Shown: positions 34,512-44,327 of the stretch, piece by piece
Layout: every line of letters begins with the position of its first letter
Position numbering within the stretch: position 1 is the stretch's first letter
NCBI RefSeq assembly: GCF_002343915.1
Contig: NZ_NETK01000001.1
Span: 2,490,001 to 2,554,000, forward strand
From: Nannocystis exedens
Lineage (GTDB): Bacteria > Myxococcota_A > Polyangia > Nannocystales > Nannocystaceae
Length of the DNA stretch: 64,000 nt
Reading direction: 5' to 3'
Notes under the pieces: model-generated
The model's input: only the letters and a program-made list of their open reading frames with translations
What the model was told of the DNA's origin: nothing
Databases searched by the model: none
Translations under genes and position numbers: made by a program

Positions 34512-35367
34512 GACGACTTCGTCCGGCGGCGGACCGGAGTCTTACAAGACGCGCTCCAACCGATCAAGCGACCGTCGACGAGCCCGCGGATCTCCACACT
34601 AACTCGCGTGCAGGCGAATTTCCTCCGCCGCGACGGCCCGTCGCCGCGGTGAAACACGTTCTCACCAGCCAATGGAACATTGTTCAAGCGCAATGCGCGG
34701 ACGCCGACGGCGAACTCCGATTCACGTGTCTCGACGGCGCGAGATCGTCGCCGCGCCCGTCCGTGTCGGACAATTCAACACCAGCGCCGGTGTCCCACCG
34801 CACCGGCTCATTGTGGGCAACGGTCGCTCGTCCGCACATCGGTCCGCGACGCCGCGGACGCGGACACGGCCGCCTCGGCCCGGCGAGCGCGAGCGCCCGT
34901 GTCCGTCACATACAACGATCGTCGAGAGTTTGTCCATGCGATTGCATCGACTCCATTGTGTGCAGGCGAACTACTGTCGAGCCCGCTCGCGGCGTCACTC
35001 TCAAGTCGCGGCGATGGATGACACCGTTAACGAGAAACGATTCCCGGCCGGAATGTATGCCGCCGCGCGAACACTGGCAGAGCGCCCCACCGGATGAGCT
35101 CCCAGGGCGCTCTCTCGCCGAGAGCCGCGTCTTGCGCCGAACGGCCGAGCGCGGGCGCCGGAGCGCCGAGGGCAGTTACGCGGTGGCGGGCAATGATCGC
35201 GGCGCTCCGCCCGAATCTGCGCCGTTGTGGCGGCCGGCACATCTGCGGATCCGGTCGGTCTTGGCTTTGGGTCGGCGCTTGATCGAGGATCGGAGCCATG
35301 AGAGGGTCGGAAGCGAGAATGGTGAGAGGCGCCGTCTCCTGGCCGCGGCGCGTGGGAGGATCGAACG
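34512..35367. other. long non-coding stretch between divergent genes
   Basis: About 850 bases with no supported gene; it has lower GC and frequent stops in all frames. The phrase GTGCAGGCGAA occurs twice (about 34608 and 34960). It must carry the promoters of the kinase at 34511 and the lipoprotein at 35368. Confidence 0.4.
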
Positions 35368-36678
35368 ATGGACATGCGACGCTATAAAATACGCCTGTTC
35401 GCGTTGGCGTCTTCGCTGATGATCAGCGGCTACGCTTGCAATAGCGACCGATGGATCGACGGCGACGCCACCGACTCGGCGTCCGACTCGGCCGGCTCCG
35501 CCGGCCCGGCATCCGCCACCGACGCCGCGAGCGCGAGCGCCAGCGTGTCCGCGTCCGCGAGCCACAGCCAGAGCGGCTCCGACTCCAACTCGGACTCGCA
35601 GGGCACCGCGCCCACGGAGGGACAGATCTCCGCGACCGATTCAGTCGGCTCGGATTCGGTCACCGACTCCGTCGGTCCGGCCAGCGATTCCAACACCGAC
35701 TCCGTCATTCGCCGCTACCACGATTTCTACGACCCGGCGACCGCACCGCAGGAGCCCCTGCGCCGGCCGTCGTTCGAGGGCGGCTTGCGGGCGGCCTACT
35801 TCCCGCTGAGCTTCCTCGGCCTGGAGCTCGAGTCGCGTCGACGTCGCGGTGCAGCTCTCGAAGATGCGAGATTGTGCATCGTACGCCGATTGGCACGATC
35901 GTGGTGGAGCGCATGGGAATTCGTTCCTCGGGGCATCCCACCCGGCCGCCACGGAGGTGCGACGGGTTCGCAGTCGCGGCGACGAAGCGGATGGATGTCG
36001 CTCACGACGCTCCGCGGCGGCCGAGCGCGCCGGGGCGCGCGGGGTCCTGCGAATCGCCCGCGGGCGAGCCTTCGCCGCGGCGAAGCGATTCGCCGCCTCG
36101 CATCCGCGAATTCGGGACGAATGGCGCCAGTCGACGCGACAGACGTATGGCTCGCTCGAGGACGGCGTCCGGCGGCGCCCGTGCACACCGCGAGCGCCAG
36201 CTCGCCGCGGGTTCGGCAGCCGCGCGACGAGCCCGTACGCTTCGAGGTCCGCCGCGAACCCGGCGTGGAAGGGCGACCCCCTTCACAGGGCGCGAGCGCC
36301 GGCTCGGGTGCTCACGCGACGCCCGGGGGGCCGGGCGCTGCCGCTCGTCCCCGCCCCCACCGCGCTCCGCGAGCCGGCCTGCGCGGTCTCCCGGCGATGT
36401 CTGCGGGTTTCGCCGGACCGGGCGCCGCGGACCCCCTCGTCGGCAGACCCGCGCGCGCCTGCCCGCCTGCAGCGCGGTGGGCGGGCGCCCGCCCGCGCCC
36501 GCCCGCGACCCGCGTGAAAATTTTTTGTGACCCGCAGGGCCCGGGCCGTGTGCATACGGTAGGCGGCTCGACGCCCGTCCCCGGCTCATACAGCGCCCCT
36601 CCCTTCACCGCGCCCATCCCCTCGCCTCGGCGAGGCGCGGGGCGCACCGCATGGCCCGCGTCCCGGGACGAGCGTTGA
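35368..36678 (+). pseudogene. lipoprotein with barrel-like start, apparently frameshifted
   Basis: The first 156 residues look real: signal peptide with lipobox SGYAC (Cys 24), a Ser/Ala/Asp-rich linker (about 30-113), then RYHDFYDPATAPQEPLRRPS and GLRAAYFPLSFLGLELES, which resemble the entry of myxobacterial outer-membrane barrel proteins. After about base 35836 this frame turns Arg-rich and unlike protein, while another frame continues with VDVAVQLSKMRDCASYADWH. The frame stays open to 36678 only because the DNA is GC-rich. I infer a frameshift and decay of the barrel part. Confidence 0.55.
36527..36559 (+). promoter_or_regulatory. promoter-like element, copy 1 (relic)
   Basis: GTGACCC at 36527 and GCCGTGTGCATACGG at 36545-36559 have the same sequence core and the same 18-base start-to-start spacing as the element at 36716. 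No gene start follows it, so it is probably a duplicated relic. Confidence 0.45.
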
Positions 36679-36715
36679 CACACATCCTCGCCGCGCAGCA
36701 CCCTCGATTTTTCAT

Positions 36716-36747
36716 GTGACCCCATCGCCTCGAGCCGTGTGAATACG
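36716..36747 (+). promoter_or_regulatory. promoter-like element, copy 2
   Basis: GTGACCC at 36716 and GCCGTGTGAATACG at 36734-36747 form an apparent -35/-10 pair, ending 29 bases before the ATG at 36777. The -35 is unlike the TTGACA of the housekeeping sigma factor and would fit an alternative (ECF-type) sigma factor. Confidence 0.5.
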
Positions 36748-36776
36748 ACAGACCCTTCGACGACTGACTTCCGATC

Positions 36777-37187
36777 ATGCAACGCGTCATCGCTCCGCTT
36801 TTCACCGCTTTCCTCCTCTCGACCGCCGCCTGCGCCACCACCGTCCAGGCCCCCACGCACGCGCCCGCGCTCGGCTCCGACGCCAAGATCGTGGCGAAGA
36901 AGAACAAGACCGGCACCTACGCCGTGACGCTCGACGTCACCAACCTCGCGCCGCCGTCCCGCCTCGACACCGAGGCCACAGCCTTCGTCGTATGGCTCGT
37001 GACCGGCGATCTGCCGGCCGTGCGGGCCGGCGCGCTGGCCTACGACGAGGACAACCGCCGCGGCCAGCTCGAGGTGAGCTCGCCCAGCTCGGCGTTCACC
37101 GTGCTGATCACCCTCGAGAAAGATCCGGCCCCGGCGAGCCCCAGCGGCAAGGGGATCCTCAGCGCCGCCGTCGTCGCCCGTAAGTGA
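36777..37187 (+). CDS. small lipoprotein, unknown function
   Basis: The 136-residue product has a signal peptide with lipobox STAAC (Cys 19) and one beta-rich domain of about 95 residues (GTYAVTLDVTNLAPPSRLD, AFVVWLVTGDLPAVRAGAL, GQLEVSSPSSAFTVLITLEKD), like a small immunoglobulin-like or anti-sigma-K-type fold. It stands between a promoter-like element and a palindrome that starts 3 bases after the stop, so it is probably a single-gene transcript. Confidence 0.85.
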   Translation: MQRVIAPLFTAFLLSTAACATTVQAPTHAPALGSDAKIVAKKNKTGTYAVTLDVTNLAPPSRLDTEATAFVVWLVTGDLPAVRAGALAYDEDNRRGQLEVSSPSSAFTVLITLEKDPAPASPSGKGILSAAVVARK

Positions 37188-37210
37188 GTACATGTCCTTT
37201 TGGACATGAG
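37188..37210 (+). terminator. palindrome of the GGACATGTCC family acting as possible terminator
   Basis: CATGTCC-TTTT-GGACATG starts 3 bases after the stop codon of the small lipoprotein gene and can form a perfect 7-bp hairpin with a T4 loop. There is no T run after it, so intrinsic termination is uncertain. Confidence 0.55.
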
Positions 37211-37897
37211 GCCGGCCCCGGCCGGCCGCTGTTCGCTGGCACATTCTTTTCGCTGTTCGCCCGCCGCGCCCGCGCGCGGGCCGCTCGTCGCACCGTCGCG
37301 TCGATCCGGCCCTCGGTGCGGGCCATGGAGACGGAGCCATGAGACTTCAATCTTTACAGTTCGACGCGCCCCCGCGGACGCGCGACGGCGACGCCGCTCG
37401 CGCCGGTTCGGCCGCGGCGCGACGCCTCGCGCTGCGGTGAGTCTTTTCCCATGCACCCATCCGGCGGGACGCGCCGCGTGAGCCCGCGTCCTCTCCCCAC
37501 CGATTCGAATGCGGAGACTCCAGCATGTCGATGCACCTCACGCCGCCGCATCGCAGCGCAGCGCTGCCCGCCGGCGGCGCGGCCGGCTCCACGCCGGCGC
37601 TTGACCTCGACCCCCCGGCCGCGGCCGGCGACGTCGATGGCGGCCTCCCCGTCCCCGTGCGGGAAATCGCGCGGCCCTGCCGGACCGCCGGCCCTCGCCG
37701 TCCGGGCGCCGCGCGGGCCGGTGACGCCGATGTCGGCGGGCCGGGCGACGCCGAATCGGCCCGCACGCGGGGCCCCGGCGACCCGCTGCGAGGCCGTCAC
37801 GCGGCGCCGCGCGGCGGCCGCGAAGGCGGGCGGAGCGCTTGACATGCCGCGCTCGCAGGGCGAAATCGGGGCCGCCGGGGGACACCAGGGCGATTTC
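37211..37897. other. non-coding stretch upstream of an ECF sigma operon
   Basis: No gene is supported on either strand. A frame starting at 37525 (MSMHLTPPHRS) is open for 105 codons but has no domain or ribosome site. TTGACA at 37840-37845 could be a -35 box for the sigma gene. Confidence 0.35.
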
Positions 37898-38473
37898 ATG
37901 ACGACCGAGCCCGACGACGCCTCGCTGGTGCGAGCGGCGGCCCAGCGCGGCATCCCGGGCCAGCTGGCCTTCGAGACGCTCGTCGATCGCCACCAGCTGT
38001 GGCTGGTCCGCCTGCTGACGCACCTGCTCGGCAACCAGAGCGACGCCGAGGACGTGGCCCAGGACGCGTTCGTCCGCGCCTTCCTGGCGATCGAGAGCTG
38101 CGGCGACGGGTCCCGCTTCCGCGGCTGGCTCCGCGTCATCGCCCGCCGCCTGGCCTTCAACCACCGCCGCGACTCGCGCGCCCGGGCCCGCTACGAGGAG
38201 GAGAGCGGCCTGCCGATGTCGCTCGCCGGCGAGACGATGACCGGCCAGCTCGGCGAGCGCGACCTGCTCAAACGGGTCCTCGACGAGCTGGCCTACCCCT
38301 ACCGCGAGATCATGGTGCTGCGCTTCGTCGAGGAGCTCCCCCTCAAGGAGATCGCCGAGGTGCTCGAGATCGGCGAATCGGCGGCGAAGATGCGGCTCAC
38401 GCGGGCGCGGGCCGAGTTCCAGCGCGAGTACGACAAGAGGGGAGGTCGACGTGGCGACACCGGACGAGCTTGA
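37898..38473 (+). CDS. ECF-type RNA polymerase sigma factor
   Basis: The 191-residue protein has region 2 (LAFETLVDRHQLWLVRLLTH, GNQSDAEDVAQDAFVRAFLA, FRGWLRVIARRLAFNHRRDS) and region 4 (YREIMVLRFVEELPLKEIAE, VLEIGESAAKMRLTRARAEF). The ATG at 37898 is used; an ATG 18 codons upstream is also in frame. The stop overlaps the next gene by 23 bases and that gene overlaps the MscS-like gene, so all three are one operon. No zinc-finger anti-sigma gene follows, which is unusual. Confidence 0.88.
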   Translation: MTTEPDDASLVRAAAQRGIPGQLAFETLVDRHQLWLVRLLTHLLGNQSDAEDVAQDAFVRAFLAIESCGDGSRFRGWLRVIARRLAFNHRRDSRARARYEEESGLPMSLAGETMTGQLGERDLLKRVLDELAYPYREIMVLRFVEELPLKEIAEVLEIGESAAKMRLTRARAEFQREYDKRGGRRGDTGRA

Positions 38474-38711
38474 TTCGGACTGGATCCACGGCGTCTTCGA
38501 GGTGCTGCGCGAGGAGCTCGTGTCGCTCGCGGCCGACTTCGGGGACCGCGTCAAGCACGAGATCGATCAGGTCGCGGCGGTCGAGGCGGTGCGGCCGCCC
38601 AGCGCGGTCGCCCTGCTCGCGTCGGTGGCGGTGGAGACCGGCAACATCGCCGGCTCGCTGCTGACCGCGAAGGCCACCGACGATTCACACGACGACGAGG
38701 AGGACCAGTGA
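38451..38711 (+). CDS. small protein between sigma factor and channel genes
   Basis: This 86-residue, acidic, soluble protein (starts MATPDELDSDWIHGVFEVLR) has one predicted amphipathic helix, a hydrophobic stretch PSAVALLASVAVETGNIAGS that is too polar for a clear membrane helix, and an acidic tail DDSHDDEEDQ. It begins with GTG behind GGGGAGG and overlaps both neighbours. Its position suggests a regulator of the sigma factor or an accessory of the channel, but I recognise no family. Confidence 0.75.
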   Translation: MATPDELDSDWIHGVFEVLREELVSLAADFGDRVKHEIDQVAAVEAVRPPSAVALLASVAVETGNIAGSLLTAKATDDSHDDEEDQ

Positions 38712-39553
38712 TGTTCGAGGATCTTGCACAAGAGGCCAGCCGGCTGCTGCCCACGGCCGCGCTGTTCGTCGCCGTCGTGATCGGCGGCCTGGTCGCGTCG
38801 GCGATCGCCAGCCGGATGACGCGCTGGGCGATCGAGAAGACCGGGCTCGACGCGCTGGCCGAGCGCGCCGGCGCGGCCCGGCTCCTGTACGCGATCGGCG
38901 TCCGCAAGGGCGTGGCCCACCTCGCCGGCTGGCTCGTGTGGGCCGCCGGCCTGCTCGCCACCGGCGCCGCCGCGGCCGACATCCTCGGGCTCGAGGCGCT
39001 GTCCGAGGGCGCCGCGGCGCTGATCGCCTTCCTGCCGCGCCTGGCCGCCGCCGGCCTCGTGCTGTGCGTCGGCGCCGGCATCGCCGGCGTGGTCCGGCGC
39101 GCCGCCGTCGGCTTCGGCCAGCGCCGCGGCGACGTCGACCGCCCCGAGCTGCTCGGCAACCTCGCCTACTACGGCGTGATGACGGTGGCGGTGATCGTCG
39201 CCGGCGATCAGGCCGGGCTCGAGACGTCGCTGGTCGAGACGCTGCTGATCGTGCTCGCGGCGATCACCGCGGCCGCGATCGCCCTGGCGTTCGCGCTCGG
39301 CTCGCGCCACTCGTTCCACAACCTCGTCGCCGGTCACTTCCTCAGCCGGCTGGCCCGCCCCGGCGACACCATCCGCGTCGGCGACGTCGAGGGCGTGGTC
39401 ATCCGCTACTTGGGCGTCTGCGTGGTCCTCAAGACCGCCGACGGCGAGGTCGCCGTGCCCTGCAAGGTGCTCCTCGATCACAACATCGGCCTGTCGCGCC
39501 TCGGCGCCAAGGCCCGCGCCGACCTCGACAGTAAACCGCCGGACGAGGCCTGA
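38711..39553 (+). CDS. MscS-family mechanosensitive channel-like protein
   Basis: The 280-residue membrane protein has about five hydrophobic helices (LLPTAALFVAVVIGGLVASA, VAHLAGWLVWAAGLLATGAA, LIAFLPRLAAAGLVLCVGAG, NLAYYGVMTVAVIVAGDQAG, VETLLIVLAAITAAAIALAF) of the conserved TM-helix type. An MscS beta domain follows (HNLVAGHFLSRLARPGDTIR, GVVIRYLGVCVVLKTADGEV). It lacks the larger C-terminal vestibule. Such channels release solutes under membrane tension. Its start overlaps the stop of the previous gene (TGATG), so it is coupled to the sigma operon. Confidence 0.88.
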   Translation: MFEDLAQEASRLLPTAALFVAVVIGGLVASAIASRMTRWAIEKTGLDALAERAGAARLLYAIGVRKGVAHLAGWLVWAAGLLATGAAAADILGLEALSEGAAALIAFLPRLAAAGLVLCVGAGIAGVVRRAAVGFGQRRGDVDRPELLGNLAYYGVMTVAVIVAGDQAGLETSLVETLLIVLAAITAAAIALAFALGSRHSFHNLVAGHFLSRLARPGDTIRVGDVEGVVIRYLGVCVVLKTADGEVAVPCKVLLDHNIGLSRLGAKARADLDSKPPDEA

Positions 39554-39766
39554 GCGAGCGGTAAGGCGAGGCTTCACGCGGACACGCGTCCACGCGAAGC
39601 GGAGTTCGCAAACAGCGCCGCCGCGGCGGCGCGTATCGAAGCTGACAGTTGGATGCCCGCCGCTCTCGAGCGGCGAGGTCACGGCCGTGCGCGCCTCGGA
39701 CGAGGTCGCGCGCCGAAGGAGTCGTTGCGATGTGCCACCCGATCAGACACGCGATGGAGCGGTGCG

Positions 39767-42700
39767 ATGTCCTCTGAGAACCCCGAGCGAGGCTGGCATA
39801 CTGGCCGCGTGTCGATCTCCGAGGCACAGGCGCGGAGCGCGAGGGCGGCGGCGATCACCGTCGAACAGAGCGCGGCCGGCCTGTCCGCCCCGACGCCCTC
39901 GTCGGCCCAGGCGATGACGCTCGCGGCGACGCACGACGACCTGGGCCTGGACGGCGGGCTCGAGCAGGCGCGCGTCGCCGAGGCCGACGCCCCCGGCGAC
40001 CGGCTCGGGCGCTACCGCCTGCTGCGCGTGCTCGGCCAGGGCGGGATGGGCGTCGTCTACGTCGCCTACGACGAGCAGCTCGACCGCCGCGTCGCCATCA
40101 AGCGCGTGCGCACCGACTCGCGCGGCGGCACCGCCCACGGCCGGATCCTCCACGAGGCCAAGGCGCTGGCCCAGCTGTCGCACCCCAACGTCGTCCAGAT
40201 CTTCGAGGTCAGCGCGTCGGCCGGGCGGATCTTCATCGCCATGGAGTACGTCGCCGGCCGCACCCTGCGGGCGTGGACGGCCCGCTGGCGCGAGGCCGGC
40301 GGCTCGCAACGAGAACTTCTGGACATGTTCGTCCAGGCAGGTCGAGGCCTCGCCGCCGCGCACGCGCAGGGGCTGGTCCACCGCGACTTCAAGCCCGAGA
40401 ACGTGCTGGTCGGCGACGACGGCCGCGCGCGGGTGGTCGACTTCGGGCTGGTCACGTGGGGCGACCTCGACGACGAGCCCACGCCCGCCGACGGCGTCGA
40501 CCTGCAGGGCACGCAGGTGCGGCTGACCGCGGCCGGGACGATCCTCGGGACGCCGGCGTACATGTCCCCCGAGCAATTCGCCGACCGGCTCGCCGACCCG
40601 CGCTCCGACCAGTTCAGCTTCTGCGCCGCGCTCTACGAGGCGCTGTGCGGGGTGCGGCCGTTCGCCGGCGAGACGTTCGCCGAGCTGCGCCAGGCGGTCC
40701 TCGCCGGCGCCCCGCGCGAGCCGGGCGAGCGCGTGCCCCCGTGGCTGTGGGCGGTGCTGCGCCGCGGCCTGTCGCGGCGGCCCGAGGACCGCTTCCCGGC
40801 GATGGGGGAGCTGCTCGACCAGCTCGCCAGCGACCCGCTGGCGGCGCGGCGCCAGCGCCTCCGCGTCGCCGGGCTGGCCGTCGCCAGCGCGCTCGCCTCG
40901 GTGCTGTTCGTGCTGCTGGCCGTCGAGCTGCGGCAGCAGTGGCTGCGCCGCCAGGTCGAGGAGGCGGCCGAGCGCTCGCTGGTGGCCACCGAGGCGCGGA
41001 TCGCCGAGGCGCGCGGCGTCGGCGACGCGGCCGCGGCGGCGCGCGCGTTCGAGGCGTTCGTCGCCGACCCGCGCCACGACGGCACCCCGGCGCTCGCGCG
41101 CGCGTGGCTGCACGAGGCGGTGCGCCGGCGCGACGACGGCGACGGCGACGCGGCCCGCACCGCCTTCGCCTCGGCCTACGTGCGCGCCGTGGCCCCCGAC
41201 GAGCAGCTCGCGGCGCTCGTCGGCCTGGCGCAGCTGTTCCGCGCCCGGCTCGACTGGGACGCGCTCGCCAGCCTGTTCCGCCAGCTCGACCGCGAGCACC
41301 CCGGCGCCGCGCCCGAGCTCGCGGCGCTGCGCCGCGACGTCGCGTTCGGCCGCCGCGACTTCGCGGCCGCCCGCGCCGAGCTGGCCCGCGGCGGCCCGGC
41401 CAGCGTGCGCGCCCTCGCCGAGGCGCTGGTCGGCGCCGGCGCGACGAGCTACCGCGACGTCGAGCGGGTGTACGTCGAGGCCGACCGCGTGCTGGTGCTG
41501 CCGCTGCACGACGACCCGCGGGCGGTCCACATCGCCGCGCGCGCCCCCGGGCTGCCGCCGGTGCAGGCGCTGGCGACCGCCGCGGGCACGAAGAAGCTCG
41601 AGGTGGCCCCGGGCACGCCGCTGTACGCGGTCGGCCGCGGCTCCGCCAGCGGGCAGCAGGCCACGCTCTACCGCGCCGACGCCGACGCCCTCGCGCCCGT
41701 GCTGACCTGGGACGAGGCGATCCCGACGGCCATGGCCGCGGCCGACCTCGACGGCGACGGGATCCGCGAGATGTACGTCGGGACAGGTACGGCGCGCGAG
41801 CTGATCTCGCTGACGCCGACCCCGGACGGCCGGTGGGAGCGCCGCGTCGTCTACTCCGCGAGCGACACGCTCGAGTCGATCCCGAGCGGGCTCGTGCCGG
41901 TCGACCTCGACGGCGACGGCCGCACCGAGCTGGCCGCGAGCTTCAACAGCTGGCGCGCCTACGACGTCCGCCTGCTCCGGCTCGACCCGGCGACGCGGAC
42001 GCTGCAGACCGTCGCGCGCGACAAGCTCGGCATGGTCCTCGGGCTCGCGCCGCTGCGCGGGGCCAACGGCTCGCGCCTTTTGGTCGCCCACAACGCGCAC
42101 GTCGACGCCAGCACCCTGGTGTTCCCGCCCGACCGGCCCTACGGCGACCCCGCGGGGGTGTACATCTACGCCCAGGAGGGCGACCGCCTGGTCCGGCGCG
42201 ACCTGCTCGCGCCCCCGCTGCCGGCCGGCGTCTTCCGCTTCGACTCGTGGCCGCCGAAGGTCGGCGACGCCAACGGCGACGGCCGCGACGACATCGCCCT
42301 CGAGTTCGCGCACGCCGACCGCACGCACACCCTCTTGTACCTGCAAGAGGAGGACGGCGCGTTCACGCCGGTGCTGCTCGGCGAGCTGCAGGTCCTCGCG
42401 TTCGCGCAGCTCGACGACGACCCCGCCGACGAGCTGATCGCCAACGTCGCCGAGGTCGACGGCGGCACGCGGCTGTGGGTCGTCGGCGCCGGCGACGAGA
42501 CGCTGGCCGAGGTCCCGGACCCGCCGGCGCCGCCGGAGGAGCCGGAGCTCGACGACCCGGCCTGGAACCGGACCTGGCGCCACGCGCGGACGCTGCAGGG
42601 CCTCGGCCTGCTCGACGACGCCGCCAGCGAGTTCGCCGACCTCGGCCACCGCGCCTCGCGGCCGACGTCGCGGGCCACGGCCTACTACACCGCCGCCGTG

Positions 42701-44296
42701 CTGCGCGAGCGCTCCGGCCGCGAGCGCGAGGCCCAGGCGCTGTTCCGCAGCGCCGCCGAGGCCCCCGAGCTGGCCGCCGACGCGCTGCAGGGGGCGATGC
42801 GGACCCAGCTCCGCCTCGGCGACTACGAGGGCGCGCAGCAGACCCTGGCCGCGCTCGGGCGCCTGCCCGCGCTCGCCGGCGACGTCCGCCTGGCGATCGC
42901 GCGGCGGTGGGCGCCGCTCGTCGCCGTCGGCCGCGAGCGCGTCGACCTCGCCTTCGACCGCCCGCTCGCGCCCGCGTGGACCCTCCACGAGCCGCTCGGC
43001 CTGCGCCACCGCCCCGGCGCGCGCAGCCTGGCGATCGCCGCCGACACCGCGGGCCCGCTCGCCTCGCTGCCGGTCGAGTGGCGCGGCGAGCTGATCGAGC
43101 TCGCCGCCGACTTCACCATCGACGAGACCGAGTGGAGCAGCGGCTTCGAGGTCGCGCTCGTCCCCGCGGACACCGGGCCCTCGGGCGCGCCGACGGCGTG
43201 GGTCGGCGTGCACACGATCGGCACCAGCCGCGGGGGCGTCGACGTCGCGCGCGTGTTCATGTGCGGCCTCGGCGAGCGGCGCCTGGCCGACTTCCAGCAG
43301 CCCCCGCTCGCGCCGCGCAGCACCGCCGTCGCCACCCGGCTGGCCATGCGCGTGTCGGTGATCCCCGCGCTCGGCGAGATCGCGTGCGAGCTGACCCTGC
43401 CCGACGGCACCTCCCGCACGCAGCGCGAGCCGCTGACGGGCGAGCTCCCGCCCGCCGGCCGTCATCGCCTGGTGGTGCGCACGTACCACGAGGACCCGTC
43501 GTGGCTGACCGCCGAGCTCCACCAGGTGACCCTGCGCGGCTTCCGGGCCGTCGACGAGCCGCCGGCCGACCCCGCGCGCGCGAGCCTGACGAGCGCGCTC
43601 GTCCGCGGCGACGCGGTCGCGGCGCTGGCGAGCTTCGAGCAGCTCGGCCCGCTCGCGCCGCCCGAGCAGGTGTGGCGCGCCCACGCGCTGCTGCAGGTCG
43701 GCCGCGTCGCCGAGGCGCGCGCGCTGCTCGGCCGCCTGCTCGACGCGCCCGGGCCGCTCGAGCCGGCCCTGCTGACCTGGCTGCGCGCGCAGCCCGGGCT
43801 GCTCGGCCCGCTGCTGCGCGAGCTCGACCCGGAGCGCTTCCTCGCCGCCAACCACGCGCTGTGGCGCATCGCCGCGGTCAACCACCTCGCCGACCCGCGG
43901 GCCCGCGACGCGCTGCTCGCCGTGCTCGGCAGCTTCGACGCCGAGACGCTGGCGCCCGCGGCCGGGTCCCCCGACAGCCGCGCCCGCGCCTGCGACCTGC
44001 TGACCTGGCGCGCCCGCGCCTACCTCCGCGCCGGCGAACCGGCCCCGGCCCGCGCCGACCTCGAGCGCGCGCTCGTCCTCGCCGCCGACCTCCCCCCCGA
44101 CGCGCCGCAGGCCGCGGAGCGCTGGCTGCTGTGGCTCGACCTCGCCTCGCTCGCCGCCGCCGCCGGCGACCCCGCCCGCGCCCGCGAGGCGATCGACCGG
44201 GCGCAGGCCGAGAGCGAGATGCCGCTATTGGTCGGCGACGTCGTCCGCGCCCGCCCTGAGCTCGCGGCGCTCACCCGCGAGCCGGCCGGCGGCTAG
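39767..44296 (+). CDS. large Ser/Thr protein kinase with FG-GAP-like repeats and TPRs
   Basis: The 1509-residue protein has a kinase domain (about 82-355) with LGQGGMGVVY, Lys 112 (VAIKRV), HRDFKPEN (205-212), DFG 225-227 and GTPAYMSPEQF, then a membrane helix (AGLAVASALASVLFVLLAVE, about 365-388). The outer part begins with TPR-like helices, followed by calcium-type FG-GAP/VCBS motifs (DLDGDGIREMYVG, DLDGDGRTELAAS, DANGDGRDDIALE, about 660-860) and more TPRs. This mix suggests a surface sensor that binds protein or glycan ligands. The ATG at 39767 is chosen over an Arg-rich upstream extension. Confidence 0.94.
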   Translation: MSSENPERGWHTGRVSISEAQARSARAAAITVEQSAAGLSAPTPSSAQAMTLAATHDDLGLDGGLEQARVAEADAPGDRLGRYRLLRVLGQGGMGVVYVAYDEQLDRRVAIKRVRTDSRGGTAHGRILHEAKALAQLSHPNVVQIFEVSASAGRIFIAMEYVAGRTLRAWTARWREAGGSQRELLDMFVQAGRGLAAAHAQGLVHRDFKPENVLVGDDGRARVVDFGLVTWGDLDDEPTPADGVDLQGTQVRLTAAGTILGTPAYMSPEQFADRLADPRSDQFSFCAALYEALCGVRPFAGETFAELRQAVLAGAPREPGERVPPWLWAVLRRGLSRRPEDRFPAMGELLDQLASDPLAARRQRLRVAGLAVASALASVLFVLLAVELRQQWLRRQVEEAAERSLVATEARIAEARGVGDAAAAARAFEAFVADPRHDGTPALARAWLHEAVRRRDDGDGDAARTAFASAYVRAVAPDEQLAALVGLAQLFRARLDWDALASLFRQLDREHPGAAPELAALRRDVAFGRRDFAAARAELARGGPASVRALAEALVGAGATSYRDVERVYVEADRVLVLPLHDDPRAVHIAARAPGLPPVQALATAAGTKKLEVAPGTPLYAVGRGSASGQQATLYRADADALAPVLTWDEAIPTAMAAADLDGDGIREMYVGTGTARELISLTPTPDGRWERRVVYSASDTLESIPSGLVPVDLDGDGRTELAASFNSWRAYDVRLLRLDPATRTLQTVARDKLGMVLGLAPLRGANGSRLLVAHNAHVDASTLVFPPDRPYGDPAGVYIYAQEGDRLVRRDLLAPPLPAGVFRFDSWPPKVGDANGDGRDDIALEFAHADRTHTLLYLQEEDGAFTPVLLGELQVLAFAQLDDDPADELIANVAEVDGGTRLWVVGAGDETLAEVPDPPAPPEEPELDDPAWNRTWRHARTLQGLGLLDDAASEFADLGHRASRPTSRATAYYTAAVLRERSGREREAQALFRSAAEAPELAADALQGAMRTQLRLGDYEGAQQTLAALGRLPALAGDVRLAIARRWAPLVAVGRERVDLAFDRPLAPAWTLHEPLGLRHRPGARSLAIAADTAGPLASLPVEWRGELIELAADFTIDETEWSSGFEVALVPADTGPSGAPTAWVGVHTIGTSRGGVDVARVFMCGLGERRLADFQQPPLAPRSTAVATRLAMRVSVIPALGEIACELTLPDGTSRTQREPLTGELPPAGRHRLVVRTYHEDPSWLTAELHQVTLRGFRAVDEPPADPARASLTSALVRGDAVAALASFEQLGPLAPPEQVWRAHALLQVGRVAEARALLGRLLDAPGPLEPALLTWLRAQPGLLGPLLRELDPERFLAANHALWRIAAVNHLADPRARDALLAVLGSFDAETLAPAAGSPDSRARACDLLTWRARAYLRAGEPAPARADLERALVLAADLPPDAPQAAERWLLWLDLASLAAAAGDPARAREAIDRAQAESEMPLLVGDVVRARPELAALTREPAGG

Positions 44297-44327
44297 CCGG
44301 CCGCCCCGGGCGCTGGCGCATCCTTCT

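Noticed and set aside
37525..37842. 105-codon frame before the ECF sigma gene
   Set aside because: No domain, no ribosome site, Pro/Arg/Gly-rich composition as expected for non-coding GC-rich DNA.
39743..43885. 1380-codon minus-strand frame opposite the large kinase
   Set aside because: Antisense shadow without domains, while the plus strand has all kinase motifs.
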